Shown: positions 25,358 to 34,415, counted from the stretch's first letter. The stretch: DNA of 50,884 nucleotides from Sulfurimonas sp. RIFCSPLOWO2_12_36_12 (GCA_001829675.1 MIBZ01000026.1:79681-130564); one strand, 5' to 3'. The notes: generated by a model not told the origin, from the letters alone. Numbers and translations are program-made.

Positions 25358-26184
25358 TAATTGATATATTAAGCGATCTGCATTTTGATTACTATTTTAA
25401 ACAGTTCAACAACTCCAATAAAGATGTAAAAAAAGTTTACGACAGATACTTTTTACACGATGGAAGAGCTGCTGGCGATGTGTTGGTAGTCGCTGGAGAT
25501 TTAGGGCACTACAATAGCCAAAACATTATCCTCTTAAAAATGATTAAAAAGATTTATGAGTATAGGGCAATCATCTGTGTTTTAGGAAATCACGACTACT
25601 ATTTAGATGGACTGGTTGCCAGAGATGATTATGAAAACTCTTTTATTAGAGCTAAAGAGCTTATTGAACTCATTAACTCGCAAGATGGTATCTACTGCCT
25701 TGATGGCAATATTGTAGAGATAGAGGGTGTAAAGTTTGGTGGGGCAATGGGTTGGTATGATGATGCGTATTTAAAGCATTACCATCCTCTTAGAAATTTT
25801 TCTAAAAAATCAATAAACGACATGTGGAAAGACAACATGCCTGATTTTTCTATGACGGAGGGTATAGAGAATTTCGATGATTTGTATCATGCTGAGCTGC
25901 CAAAAATAGAGGCGGTTTATAAAGAGTGCGATGTCATGGTAACTCATATAAACCCCTCCTTTCAAAGCGAACACCTCTCAAAAGAGTTTTTAAATCAGCA
26001 GACAAATACATTTTTTTGTTTCAACGGCCATAAATTTTTAAGAGGTACTACGGCAAAACATTGGATTTTTGGGCATACTCATGATTCATTTTCTTATGAG
26101 TTTGCCAACTGCAAATGCCATGTAAACGCTTTTAACGAAAGAGCGCCAACTATGAAGAGTGTCTATATTAACAATGAAGGATAA
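25354..26184 (+). CDS. calcineurin-like metallophosphoesterase, copy 2
   Basis: 276 residues with SDLHFDYYF at the N-terminus, AGDLGHYN, GNHDYYLDG, THINPSF and WIFGHTHDSF, the full metal-binding set. It is paralogous to the preceding gene. A third, truncated relative survives at 35131-35319 (WIFGHTHDRL). It is tightly coupled to the upstream copy; a small coiled-coil ORF follows by two bases. Confidence 0.85.
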   Translation: MIIDILSDLHFDYYFKQFNNSNKDVKKVYDRYFLHDGRAAGDVLVVAGDLGHYNSQNIILLKMIKKIYEYRAIICVLGNHDYYLDGLVARDDYENSFIRAKELIELINSQDGIYCLDGNIVEIEGVKFGGAMGWYDDAYLKHYHPLRNFSKKSINDMWKDNMPDFSMTEGIENFDDLYHAELPKIEAVYKECDVMVTHINPSFQSEHLSKEFLNQQTNTFFCFNGHKFLRGTTAKHWIFGHTHDSFSYEFANCKCHVNAFNERAPTMKSVYINNEG

Positions 26185-26186
26185 TT

Positions 26187-26393
26187 ATGGAAGTCGCTAA
26201 ACTTGAAAAGAAAGCTATAAAGGTTCTTGAAAAAATAGAAAAAAATAAAGAGAAGTTCAAGAATATTAGCGGAAATAACGAAGAAAAGTTCAAAAATATC
26301 AGGGAAAAAACTGAAGAGAGGTTTAGGGAGATTAAGAAAAAATATGATGAGAAATTAAATAATATTATAGAAAAAATAGATAAAGCTCTGTAG
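26187..26393 (+). CDS. small charged coiled-coil protein
   Basis: 68 residues, almost entirely Lys/Glu/Asn in heptad-like order (KVLEKIEKNKEKFKN, RFREIKKKYDEKLN). It begins two bases after the phosphoesterase copy 2 stop. Function unknown; its composition suggests a dimeric coiled coil. Confidence 0.5.
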   Translation: MEVAKLEKKAIKVLEKIEKNKEKFKNISGNNEEKFKNIREKTEERFREIKKKYDEKLNNIIEKIDKAL

Positions 26394-26442
26394 TTAAAAG
26401 GCTTCCTCGTGAAGCTTGAGTTTGATCGAATAAAACTTATTT

Positions 26443-26450
26443 GTCCGTAT
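26443..26450 (+). repeat. 8-bp target-site duplication, left copy
   Basis: GTCCGTAT, repeated at 27762-27769 directly outside the right IS end. Eight or nine bp is usual for IS256-family insertion. Confidence 0.9.
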
Positions 26451-27761
26451 GGGACCGTTCAGAATTCTGTGTCAATCGGGTAAAATAACAAATACCCAAG
26501 GAAAGACATATGAAGATAGAAATAGATGTAGAGCAATTTGCTCGTGATATAAAAGCTGGTAAAAGTATCGGCGGTTCTGATGGAGCTTTAGGCTCACTCA
26601 TCAAACAGCTCACAGAAGCTGCTCTGGCAGCTGAGATAGACTCTCACCTTTCCCAAGACCTCGAAAGAAACAGAAAGAATGGCTATAGTTCAAAGACTAT
26701 GAAAAGTGACCATGGAAGCTTTGAACTTGATGTTCCAAGAGACCGCAACGGCAGCTTTGAACCTGAAATCGTAAAGAAAAATCAGACAAGCATGACAGGT
26801 GAAATAGAAGATAAGATTCTTTCTCTTTTTGCACTTGGCAATAGCTATGCGCAGATTGCTAAGCATATAGAAGATTTTTACTGCGTAGGCTTCTCTAAAG
26901 CCACTATAAGCGCAGTAACGGACAAGATCATACCAATGTTGCAGGAGTGGAAAGCTCGCCCTTTGGAGGCTGTATATCCGTTTGTCTTTCTTGACGCTAT
27001 TCACTACAAAGTAAAAGAGGACGGTCGTTACATTGCAAAAGCTTTTTATACCGTGTTGGGCGTTAGAGTCGATGGGAAAAAAGAGGTACTTGGACTTTAC
27101 TTGAATGAGAGTGAAGGTGCTAAGTTCTGGCTGCAGGTTCTCACTGACTTGCAAAACCGTGGAGTTAAAGATATCCTAATTGCATCAGTAGATGGACTCA
27201 AAGGCTTCCCCGAAGCCATAAACTCGGTATTTCCAAACACAGAGGTTCAGCTCTGTGTTGTGCATCAAATACGCAATAGCCTCAAATATGTAGGCTCTGC
27301 CAATCAAAAACAGTTTGCAAAAGAGTTAAAAGCCGTATATCAGGCTTTTACTAAAGAAGAAGCAGAGTTTGAACTTGATAAATTGGAAGAGAAATGGGGT
27401 AAAAAATATCCCATTGTCTTTCAGTCATGGAGAAATAAATGGGACAATTTATCTGTGTTCTTTCAGTATCCAGAAGATATACGCAGAGTAATCTATACCA
27501 CCAATATTATTGAATCTGTCCATCGCCAATTCCGCACGCTCACCAAGACCAAAGGTGCTTTTCCAAATGACGATAGCTTGTTAAAATTACTCTATATGGG
27601 GATTCAAAATGCTCAAAAGAAATGGACTATGCCGATACGAAACTGGAGTCTAACAATCTCTCAACTTGCCATCCATTTCGATGGACGACTCGATGATGCT
27701 TTAAATTTATGATACAATTTTAGGAATTATCCGATGCTGACACAGAATCTTGAACACTACC
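26451..27761 (+). mobile_element. IS256-family insertion sequence, complete, 1311 bp
   Basis: Terminal inverted repeats are 26451-26474 and 27738-27761, 24 bp with 19 matches, sharing the block ATTCTGTGTCA. One intact transposase gene fills the element, and a perfect 8-bp target duplication flanks it. It lies between genes rather than inside one. Intactness suggests a recent insertion into the island. Confidence 0.93.
26510..27712 (+). CDS. IS256-family (mutator-type) transposase
   Basis: 400 residues, full length for the family. The N-terminal region (ALAAEIDSHL, NGYSSKTMKSDHG), the first acidic segment FLDAIHYKVKEDG, the second near SVDGLKGFPEAI, the segment QLCVVHQIRNS, and the end YTTNIIESVHRQFR all match mutator transposases with a DDE active site. 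AAGGAAAG precedes the ATG. The frame is uninterrupted. Confidence 0.95.
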   Translation: MKIEIDVEQFARDIKAGKSIGGSDGALGSLIKQLTEAALAAEIDSHLSQDLERNRKNGYSSKTMKSDHGSFELDVPRDRNGSFEPEIVKKNQTSMTGEIEDKILSLFALGNSYAQIAKHIEDFYCVGFSKATISAVTDKIIPMLQEWKARPLEAVYPFVFLDAIHYKVKEDGRYIAKAFYTVLGVRVDGKKEVLGLYLNESEGAKFWLQVLTDLQNRGVKDILIASVDGLKGFPEAINSVFPNTEVQLCVVHQIRNSLKYVGSANQKQFAKELKAVYQAFTKEEAEFELDKLEEKWGKKYPIVFQSWRNKWDNLSVFFQYPEDIRRVIYTTNIIESVHRQFRTLTKTKGAFPNDDSLLKLLYMGIQNAQKKWTMPIRNWSLTISQLAIHFDGRLDDALNL

Positions 27762-27769
27762 GTCCGTAT
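27762..27769 (+). repeat. 8-bp target-site duplication, right copy
   Basis: GTCCGTAT, identical to 26443-26450. Confidence 0.9.
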
Positions 27770-27877
27770 GCTTAGAAGTCAGATTGACTGAACATTCCAG
27801 TTAGTATAAATGTTATTTAAAGTATGTCAGCATGATTTGCCCTCTTAATATTTATTTTAAACACTTTATCAATGCAT

Positions 27878-28600
27878 TTATTTAACTAAACTGATAATTG
27901 ATAAAATCAATGCAACTACGCTAATAATTCCATAGATATTTATCATCAATTTGGATGGATAATTATTGCTTACGGAGTCTTTAAAAGCATTAAGCTCACT
28001 TGATAATTCTTCTATAAGTTTTTTATGTAGCTTAAGAATATTTGATTGCTCATCATCTAATAATGATTTTTGTTGAAGCTCTTTTGTTAAATTAGAAAGA
28101 CCTTGCTTATTATCTCTTATCTGATTTTTATTTTCACCTATTAGGTTTTTATTTTTTTCAATGCTCTCTTCTAGTGCTAGTCTATTTTCAATTTGCTCTT
28201 TAATTTGGGTAACAATTTTTCGTTCATTTTTTTTGGAAATGTTAATATCATCTGAAATATTTTCATTATATTTATCAAGCTCAATTAACTTGTCTACAAG
28301 TGCGTTATGAAAACCACGCAAAACTTCATTTTTTGCATGACTAAGTTCCATTGTAAACATGACAACTTTCTGAGTTGTTAAAAGATTTAGCCCTAATTTT
28401 TTAACTTGCTCACTTATGTCAGCATCAGTTTTACCAGTTAAGCCTTTATAAAAACCCGTTTCTATTTCTTGTTTAGTCATCTCGTCCACATTCTTCATGG
28501 ACAGATTAAGTTCTTCTTGCATTTCTGAAAATTTTTCAACAAGATCTTTTACTTTGTTTTGGACTGTTATGGTATTGTTTGTTTTTTCTAATTCATTCAT
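27878..28600 (-). CDS. tail-anchored coiled-coil membrane protein
   Basis: 240 residues, not recognised. Most of the chain is helical and heptad-rich (about 90-200; ENRLALEESIEKNKNLIGE). A single hydrophobic helix lies at the very C-terminus (INIYGIISVVALILSIISLV), so the protein should be anchored in the inner membrane with its coil in the cytoplasm. It lies 15 bp after the GIY-YIG gene and is probably its partner. Confidence 0.65.
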   Translation of the reverse strand: MNELEKTNNTITVQNKVKDLVEKFSEMQEELNLSMKNVDEMTKQEIETGFYKGLTGKTDADISEQVKKLGLNLLTTQKVVMFTMELSHAKNEVLRGFHNALVDKLIELDKYNENISDDINISKKNERKIVTQIKEQIENRLALEESIEKNKNLIGENKNQIRDNKQGLSNLTKELQQKSLLDDEQSNILKLHKKLIEELSSELNAFKDSVSNNYPSKLMINIYGIISVVALILSIISLVK

Positions 28601-28615
28601 AGAGTTTTCTTCTCC

Positions 28616-30088
28616 TTAAAAACTTATTTCATCTCTAATTGTAATCTCTCTTGAATTAACAACACTTAGCTTCATTTGATGTTCTTTCATATCAGATATT
28701 AGATGCATAGTTGATGACATATATTGTTCTAATCCTAATACCAAGTTATTGTTCATCTGTGATTGTTCTATTATTAAAAGTGCTGACTTTTCTAAATTTT
28801 CTTGAGTCTCTGCATAACCGCCAACAATAAAATCAACAATTTTTGGTACAAACTCGCTTAAATAATGACTCGTTAGTCCAAAACCTAAAGCTGATATAAA
28901 GGCTGAAACAAAAGGAGCGGCTGGCCCTATAATCGCAGTTAATTGTGTTTCTAAAGTTAAATCCATACTACTCCAAAAAACAGTATTTCCAGTCAATATA
29001 ATAGTTTCTGTAAGTTTATGAATCAATTCTTCTTTTGTAAGGGTCTTACGATTATTATACAGTGCCCACGCAGCAGACCCTAAATCAAAAATATTTTTTG
29101 CCAATTGATAAATTTGACTTATTGCTTGACTAAAGGCATTAACGATAAATTCAAAAATACCTTTTGCAAAGTTTCCAAGATTCTTAAATTGATTTTTTAA
29201 AATTTCAATAACTCTTGTCAAAAGGCGTTTTAAACGCACAATAAATTCATGCTCTCCAGTTATAATAAGGTCTACTATTTCATCTTTAAGGATTTGTATA
29301 CTTTCTATTATTGCTTGCTCAAGTATTTGCCATCCACCATTAATAGCAGCTTCTTTAGCAGCACCTTTTACCATTGTTGCAGTTGAACCCATACTATCTT
29401 TTATCTTTTTTGCCTCAATATTTGGTCTACTCCCTTGGTCATTGGCTAATTCTTCTTTTTTATTTACTACATTATATTCATCTGAAGAACGAGCTTCCTT
29501 AATTAGTGAAGCTTCTAGTGCAGCTGCTGTTTCCACACTTTCACATTCAATTACTTTTACGGTGCAACCTTCTGTAAACTCTTTATTTAATTTGTACTCT
29601 TCGCCAATTTTTTCTTTTTGGCGATTTTCATTTAAATGTCCTGCTTGCCAACGGCTTTGAATGTTTTTTGCATCTCCAACATATCGAACTTCCCCATTTG
29701 TATCATATATAACATATACTCCTGGACCTTTTGAAATATGCTTTAATCCTTCTGCTTTACCATCCGTAACCTTAAATTCAGAATCAAACTTTAAATTAGC
29801 AAGTGAAGTGATGCCGTGAGAAAAACTTTTTGAAACAATTTCTTTCCACATTTGTCCTCTATTTGCAACATCCATTGCACTTTGAGCAGAAGACTTTTTT
29901 AAAATATTTGTTGCTGCTGCTTTAGAACCAGGAGAAGTTCCTTTTGGAGGATTTTTATCTCTATTTCTATAGCCAGCCACCAATTTTCTAGTAACATTTT
30001 CTATTGTTTTATCAACAATTCGGTTTTGAAGTGGAGGTAGTTTTTTTAATTGAACTTCTTTTTCTACTCTTTGTTTATCATGTTGCAT
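28616..30088 (-). CDS. GIY-YIG nuclease-domain protein with long hydrophobic C-terminal region
   Basis: 490 residues. The N-terminal 115 are basic and low-complexity. A GIY-YIG domain follows: GVYVIYDTNGEVRYVGD, the Arg in NIQSRWQAGH, then LEASLIKEAR and EYNVVNKK, so the usual Tyr, Arg, Glu and Asn positions appear intact. From about 240 the chain is amphipathic to hydrophobic helices (IFEFIVNAFSQAIS, IIGPAAPFVSAFISALGF), like membrane-active proteins. Nuclease plus membrane region suggests a toxin or defence effector. AAGGA precedes the ATG. Confidence 0.7.
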   Translation of the reverse strand: MQHDKQRVEKEVQLKKLPPLQNRIVDKTIENVTRKLVAGYRNRDKNPPKGTSPGSKAAATNILKKSSAQSAMDVANRGQMWKEIVSKSFSHGITSLANLKFDSEFKVTDGKAEGLKHISKGPGVYVIYDTNGEVRYVGDAKNIQSRWQAGHLNENRQKEKIGEEYKLNKEFTEGCTVKVIECESVETAAALEASLIKEARSSDEYNVVNKKEELANDQGSRPNIEAKKIKDSMGSTATMVKGAAKEAAINGGWQILEQAIIESIQILKDEIVDLIITGEHEFIVRLKRLLTRVIEILKNQFKNLGNFAKGIFEFIVNAFSQAISQIYQLAKNIFDLGSAAWALYNNRKTLTKEELIHKLTETIILTGNTVFWSSMDLTLETQLTAIIGPAAPFVSAFISALGFGLTSHYLSEFVPKIVDFIVGGYAETQENLEKSALLIIEQSQMNNNLVLGLEQYMSSTMHLISDMKEHQMKLSVVNSREITIRDEISF

Positions 30089-30467
30089 ATTAAATCCTTG
30101 AGTTTTTTAGTTCAAATTATCTCCTATTATACACTGTATTAAAACAGATTGAGATTAGATTGTGCAACAGCTAGACTTATAAGAAAATAATCACCATAAG
30201 CAGGTTGTAAACATGGGGAAACTAACCCCTATAGCCAAAAAAATAAAGCATATAATAATATGTTATTATGTAAATTGGACTTTGTCGTTTATCTATTTTG
30301 TTCATTTTTTTTCTATAGTTTTAAAAGAAAAAATAGGAGCAGGCAGTGTAAGTTTATTTAGTTACATGTTTACATTGCAAAAATTTAAATTTATGGTAAA
30401 CTGCAAATAATAATTTTTAATTAAAAAAGGTGTGTTTAGCGTAGAAGAAGTTGTAAGAGGAATCGAT
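30089..30467. other. divergent intergenic region between GIY-YIG and OmpA-lipoprotein genes
   Basis: About 380 bp, strongly AT-rich, presumably holding both divergent promoters. A 65-codon frame at 30213-30410 has no ribosome-binding site and a composition typical of AT-rich noise. I found no clear palindrome or consensus promoter pair. Confidence 0.5.
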
Positions 30468-32231
30468 ATGAATAAAATTATACAAATATCAATAATAACT
30501 TCGGGATTATTGCTCTCTGGATGTACACAATCTCAATTGTCATTAGATAGTATTAAACAAAATATCTCGGAAAATTTAGGAAAAATTGGCGGCACGGCAA
30601 TTGGTGCTGGCACAGGGGCTGTTATTGGAAAACAGCTTGGTGGAGACCAAGGAATGTTGATTGGTGCTGTAGCAGGTGGTGCATTGGGGTATTTTATTGG
30701 AAATGAAATAGATAAAAGAAGAAGTGCAATAAAAGAGATTGTAAAAGAAGCTTCTACTCAAAGTAACAATATTGATGTTTCTTTTTCTGATGTTAAAAGT
30801 GAAGAAGGTGAGAAAATAGGACAGTCATATATTGTGACATCGGAAGGGTCTCAGTTTGATACGGGGAAATACAATCTAAATATTGACTCAGTTGATATGT
30901 TTGAAAAGATTGCCAAACAATATGCAAAGTCTGGACAGAGCGTAATGATAATAGGTCATACAGATTCAGATGGAAGTGATGAGGCTAACCAAAAACTTTC
31001 AGAAAAAAGAGCTAAAACAATTGCCGAACTTTTCAGTAAAAATGGCGTTGATGTAGATAAAATGTATTATAAGGGTGCAGGAGAGAGTGAACCATTTGTC
31101 TTAAATAATACAAACGAAGGAAAGGCAAAAAACAGAAGAGTTGAAATTGTTGAAGTTCCAGATGAGGCTAATATAGCTCAATATGAAGCAAATAAAAAAA
31201 TCAATAATTCTCTCTTGCCAAAAGAAAAGGCAGTATCTAGTAGTAGCGATAATAATAAAATCCAAAATTCTAAAGCGGATATGACTACCAAAAAACAAGA
31301 TTCAACAATGGCTTTAAATAATAAAGTTGATGCATTAAACACGAAAGAGACAAAAATACCCAAACCACCTAAAGCAAACTCTACCGCAAAAACAAAAGAA
31401 CTAACAAAAGAATCACAACAGGTGGCAGCAAATAATAAAAGTATTCCTTTAAATATGAATGGAGTGAAAATATCCGAACCACTTATGGCTGGACAAAATG
31501 TAAAAAAATTCAAAAGCCAAGACGATGCAGGAGATAAGGTTTTAACAGGAGTAAAGGGCAAGTACTATACAAGTCAAGATAATTCAAAAGAAAAACTTGG
31601 GTCATGCAGTAATGAGTATGCATATTCTAAAAAAAGTGATATGGAAATAAAGTGGGAGGAATCGACAGGAAATAAAAATGAACTACTCGTACTAGTAGGA
31701 CAACCGGAAGTAGAATCAGTATTTTCACTTGTTACTCCGGCTGTTGCCGATGAAAACCTGCTTGCATATTATGGCTCTTGCTTAAGTGATTTACCTAGAA
31801 AAAATGGCAATATCAAAAAGCTATCTACCGGTGAAATTATTTTGGCAAAGCAAAACTATGAGTTGGCACCTCTTTTAAATGGCAGTGGTTGGGGAACGCA
31901 GGTTGATAATGAATTTATTATGATTAATCCTGTCGGCATAAAAAGAGCAAATATGCAATCCGTAAGTTGTCCGGAAATGAATGTTATCAAAAATGGTGCC
32001 AACCAACCTTGGTATGGCAGCACAACCGAAATAGTTTCATACAATGGAAAAGATGGCTTGTTATATAGGGTATATCCAGAAGATACTTCTAAACTTCAAT
32101 GTATAGATATTGCATATCCACATGGAAATCCACAAAACGCAAAAGGTGTTGTTTACCATAAAGATAAGAATGGAAATATTTTATCTAAAAAGGTAGACTT
32201 CTTTTCAATAGAAAATCATGGGAGTATATAG
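30468..32231 (+). CDS. OmpA-domain lipoprotein with glycine zipper and large C-terminal domain
   Basis: 587 residues from the ATG at 30468, which has AGAGG in front. A lipoprotein signal ends in LLLSGC (Cys19). A glycine-zipper segment follows (GTAIGAGTGAVIGKQLGG, GAVAGGALGYFIGNEID). An OmpA-C peptidoglycan-binding domain lies at about 105-205 (IGHTDSDGSDEANQKLSEKRA, GAGESEPFVLNN, NRRVEI). Then come a Lys/Ser/Asn-rich linker and a C-terminal domain of about 200 residues that I do not recognise. Its stop overlaps the next GTG by one base. Confidence 0.85.
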   Translation: MNKIIQISIITSGLLLSGCTQSQLSLDSIKQNISENLGKIGGTAIGAGTGAVIGKQLGGDQGMLIGAVAGGALGYFIGNEIDKRRSAIKEIVKEASTQSNNIDVSFSDVKSEEGEKIGQSYIVTSEGSQFDTGKYNLNIDSVDMFEKIAKQYAKSGQSVMIIGHTDSDGSDEANQKLSEKRAKTIAELFSKNGVDVDKMYYKGAGESEPFVLNNTNEGKAKNRRVEIVEVPDEANIAQYEANKKINNSLLPKEKAVSSSSDNNKIQNSKADMTTKKQDSTMALNNKVDALNTKETKIPKPPKANSTAKTKELTKESQQVAANNKSIPLNMNGVKISEPLMAGQNVKKFKSQDDAGDKVLTGVKGKYYTSQDNSKEKLGSCSNEYAYSKKSDMEIKWEESTGNKNELLVLVGQPEVESVFSLVTPAVADENLLAYYGSCLSDLPRKNGNIKKLSTGEIILAKQNYELAPLLNGSGWGTQVDNEFIMINPVGIKRANMQSVSCPEMNVIKNGANQPWYGSTTEIVSYNGKDGLLYRVYPEDTSKLQCIDIAYPHGNPQNAKGVVYHKDKNGNILSKKVDFFSIENHGSI

Positions 32232-33385
32232 TGGCTATAAATAAAGAAGAGGAAATGAATGCGATTTTTGATACATTCAAAGAAGAAAGCGTAGAAGATT
32301 CAGAATCGAAAGCAGATGCTGTTGCTGCTGCTGCTGATAGTGGCTCAGTCTTAACTGATTTATATAATGCGTTTGTGCACACAATGAGCATTGAAATTTC
32401 AGGGTTGAAAATAGGGGCATGGTTAATATTGTTATTGATATCCGTAATAATATCTTGGTTTGTATGGAGAGTGATTAATAAGGTTAAAGAACATGGTGAT
32501 AAAACATTGTTTGAAAAAGCAAAAAATTATATCAATAAAGCAGGTGATCTGGAAAGAAGGACGCTTCCTTTTAGTTTATTTGCAATCTTAATATTCTTAC
32601 TTTTCATTGAGGCTTCGGGATTTAGTTATGTATTTAGCCAACTAATGGTAGACGATGCTTCAGAGTCAATGCTTCATTATGCTATGATTTTTGGTGGTTT
32701 TGTTGTGTCAATTGTTTTGATGTTTTTAACTCACTATAGCGGTGAAGAACTTCATAGAAATAGTGTTTTAAAGTCTATAGACAATGAAATGGCTTCTATG
32801 GCTAGTGATATTATCTTTCAAGATAAAAATTCATATCCTAGAAATAAAATTAGCTTGGAGCATACATATAGCGATGATGACGCTAAAACGGTAGTAATTC
32901 CACAGTTCAACAGAATGCACCAAAAATATTTTGATTGGAAAAATTTACAAACTGTAAGAAAGAGCTACATATCAATATTTACTCTTATCCTTATATTGTC
33001 AATAGGCGTGGGAGCGATGTTTGTAAGATTTTATGTATTTGAACAAAATGTTGATCACTATCAAGATAGCATAGTCAAAGAAGCTTCTTCGTTTGATATC
33101 AAAACAGAATTATATGAAGAACAAAGCAAAGGTGAAACTAAAGTAAACAATACAAATCCTAATTTACCATCTTTTTTTACAGAACAAAGCAAATTAAGAG
33201 ATAAATATCAGCGTAGTTCAAAAGTTGAAGCAGAAAAAAAAGCAAGTTATGTTACATATATGGTGATGATGATGCTTTTCTTTGGTATTCAAGTAGTAGG
33301 ATTGATAGTCGGCAGTAGGTATAGTTTTGTAGGTAACGAGAGTGTAAAAGCATATAAAATTTTAAAATCATATAAAGAGGCATAA
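32231..33385 (+). CDS. polytopic inner-membrane protein of the OmpA/VWA operon
   Basis: 384 residues with about five membrane helices: near 55-75 (AWLILLLISVIISWFVW), 112-132, 146-166, 245-266 (ISIFTLILILSIGVGAMF) and 338-360. Helices 1-3 are separated from 4 by a cytoplasmic-looking loop of about 80 residues. The region between 4 and 5 is polar and could be periplasmic. Not recognised; not obviously MotA/ExbB-like. The GTG start overlaps the previous stop and the next ATG overlaps its stop (TAATG). Confidence 0.7.
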   Translation: MAINKEEEMNAIFDTFKEESVEDSESKADAVAAAADSGSVLTDLYNAFVHTMSIEISGLKIGAWLILLLISVIISWFVWRVINKVKEHGDKTLFEKAKNYINKAGDLERRTLPFSLFAILIFLLFIEASGFSYVFSQLMVDDASESMLHYAMIFGGFVVSIVLMFLTHYSGEELHRNSVLKSIDNEMASMASDIIFQDKNSYPRNKISLEHTYSDDDAKTVVIPQFNRMHQKYFDWKNLQTVRKSYISIFTLILILSIGVGAMFVRFYVFEQNVDHYQDSIVKEASSFDIKTELYEEQSKGETKVNNTNPNLPSFFTEQSKLRDKYQRSSKVEAEKKASYVTYMVMMMLFFGIQVVGLIVGSRYSFVGNESVKAYKILKSYKEA

Positions 33386-34182
33386 TGAAAGTATTATTTA
33401 CTATTTTATTTTTAGCCATTACAATTTTTGCTGATGATGATTGTAAATCGTTGTTGACAAATATGTCAGGGAGTGAAAAAGAACGCGAAGTTTTTATTAT
33501 TATTGACCAAACTACCCCATTCCCTGAAAATATAAGAAAAAATGCTATTGTTAATATTTTTGGACTTATAAAACCAAAAACAACAATAAGTCTTTTTACT
33601 TTTTCTGAATATACAAAAGGTAAAAGTGTATCTCTGGTGGATAGATATTATTTTCATCCACAATTAACTAAAGAACAGAAATATGAGATGGGCAAAAAAA
33701 GTTTGAGCGAGTTTGATAAATGCTTTAAAGCGCAAAATGATGGTATGAAAAAAAAACTAGCCTCTGATATGCTAGAAAGTTTTAAAGAAAATCAAAAAAT
33801 CTCAAGCAAGAGTGAAATACTTTATACATTGAGACAAATATCAGAAAAAGCAGTTAAGCTATCTGGTGCAAAACAGAAAATTGTAGTGATTGTTAGTGAT
33901 ATGCTTGAGAACTCAAACTTTACATCTTTTTATGTTAAAGAGTTAAAATCTATAGATATAGATAAACAATTAAATATCATGAAAGAGAATAGGTTATTTG
34001 GAGATTTTGCTGGTGCTGATGTGATTGTAGTTGGTGCAGGTATAGTAGATAAAGAAAACTACCGTGACGGAAAAGACTTTGACAGTTTAGAAAATATATG
34101 GAAAGAATATTTTAAAAATTCAAATGCCAAACTTATAACATTTGAACAAGAATTAAAATATCCTTTAAAAGAGATGTATTAA
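33385..34182 (+). CDS. exported VWA-like protein
   Basis: 265 residues. A signal peptide is evident (KVLFTILFLAITIFAD). The mature part has the alternating strand-helix order of a von Willebrand A domain. Strand one is REVFIIIDQTTPF with a MIDAS-like but altered DxTxP where DxSxS is usual; strand four is KIVVIVSDMLENS with the expected second acidic position; a late strand is GADVIVVGAGIV. It is third in the tight operon, so it probably works with the membrane protein and the OmpA lipoprotein. Confidence 0.65.
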   Translation: MKVLFTILFLAITIFADDDCKSLLTNMSGSEKEREVFIIIDQTTPFPENIRKNAIVNIFGLIKPKTTISLFTFSEYTKGKSVSLVDRYYFHPQLTKEQKYEMGKKSLSEFDKCFKAQNDGMKKKLASDMLESFKENQKISSKSEILYTLRQISEKAVKLSGAKQKIVVIVSDMLENSNFTSFYVKELKSIDIDKQLNIMKENRLFGDFAGADVIVVGAGIVDKENYRDGKDFDSLENIWKEYFKNSNAKLITFEQELKYPLKEMY

Positions 34183-34213
34183 ACAATAAAAAGCTTTAAG
34201 CTGAGTAGAATAT

Positions 34214-34262
34214 AAAGCGGGTGAAGTAGAACGAACGTGAGGAGCCTAGCTTCACACGCTTT
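34214..34262 (+). terminator. 13-bp imperfect hairpin after the VWA gene
   Basis: AAAGCGGGTGAAG (34214-34226) pairs with CTTCACACGCTTT (34250-34262) with one mismatch, about 32 bp after the stop. There is no strong T-run. It may terminate the operon or be one of several structured elements in this area. Confidence 0.45.
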
Positions 34263-34415
34263 CGCATCTCCAAAATCAAAAGCATAGAAAATACAAAAAA
34301 GACATTTCATAAAAACTTTGAGATAGAGGATCCTATAAACTCTCATATTTGTCCTGTAAGCTAATAATTTTAACTTGGCATAACCTAATATCAAATTTGA
34401 AAGATTTTGATAAAT

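Noticed and set aside
30213..30410. A 65-codon frame between the divergent GIY-YIG and OmpA-lipoprotein genes
   Set aside because: No ribosome-binding site, composition dominated by AT-rich codons, and it occupies the region needed for both promoters.
30468..34182. A Zorya defence system
   Set aside because: The OmpA-domain protein carries a lipoprotein signal rather than a MotB-like inner-membrane helix, the membrane protein does not look like MotA/ZorA, and no ZorC/D/E-like helicase or nuclease follows.
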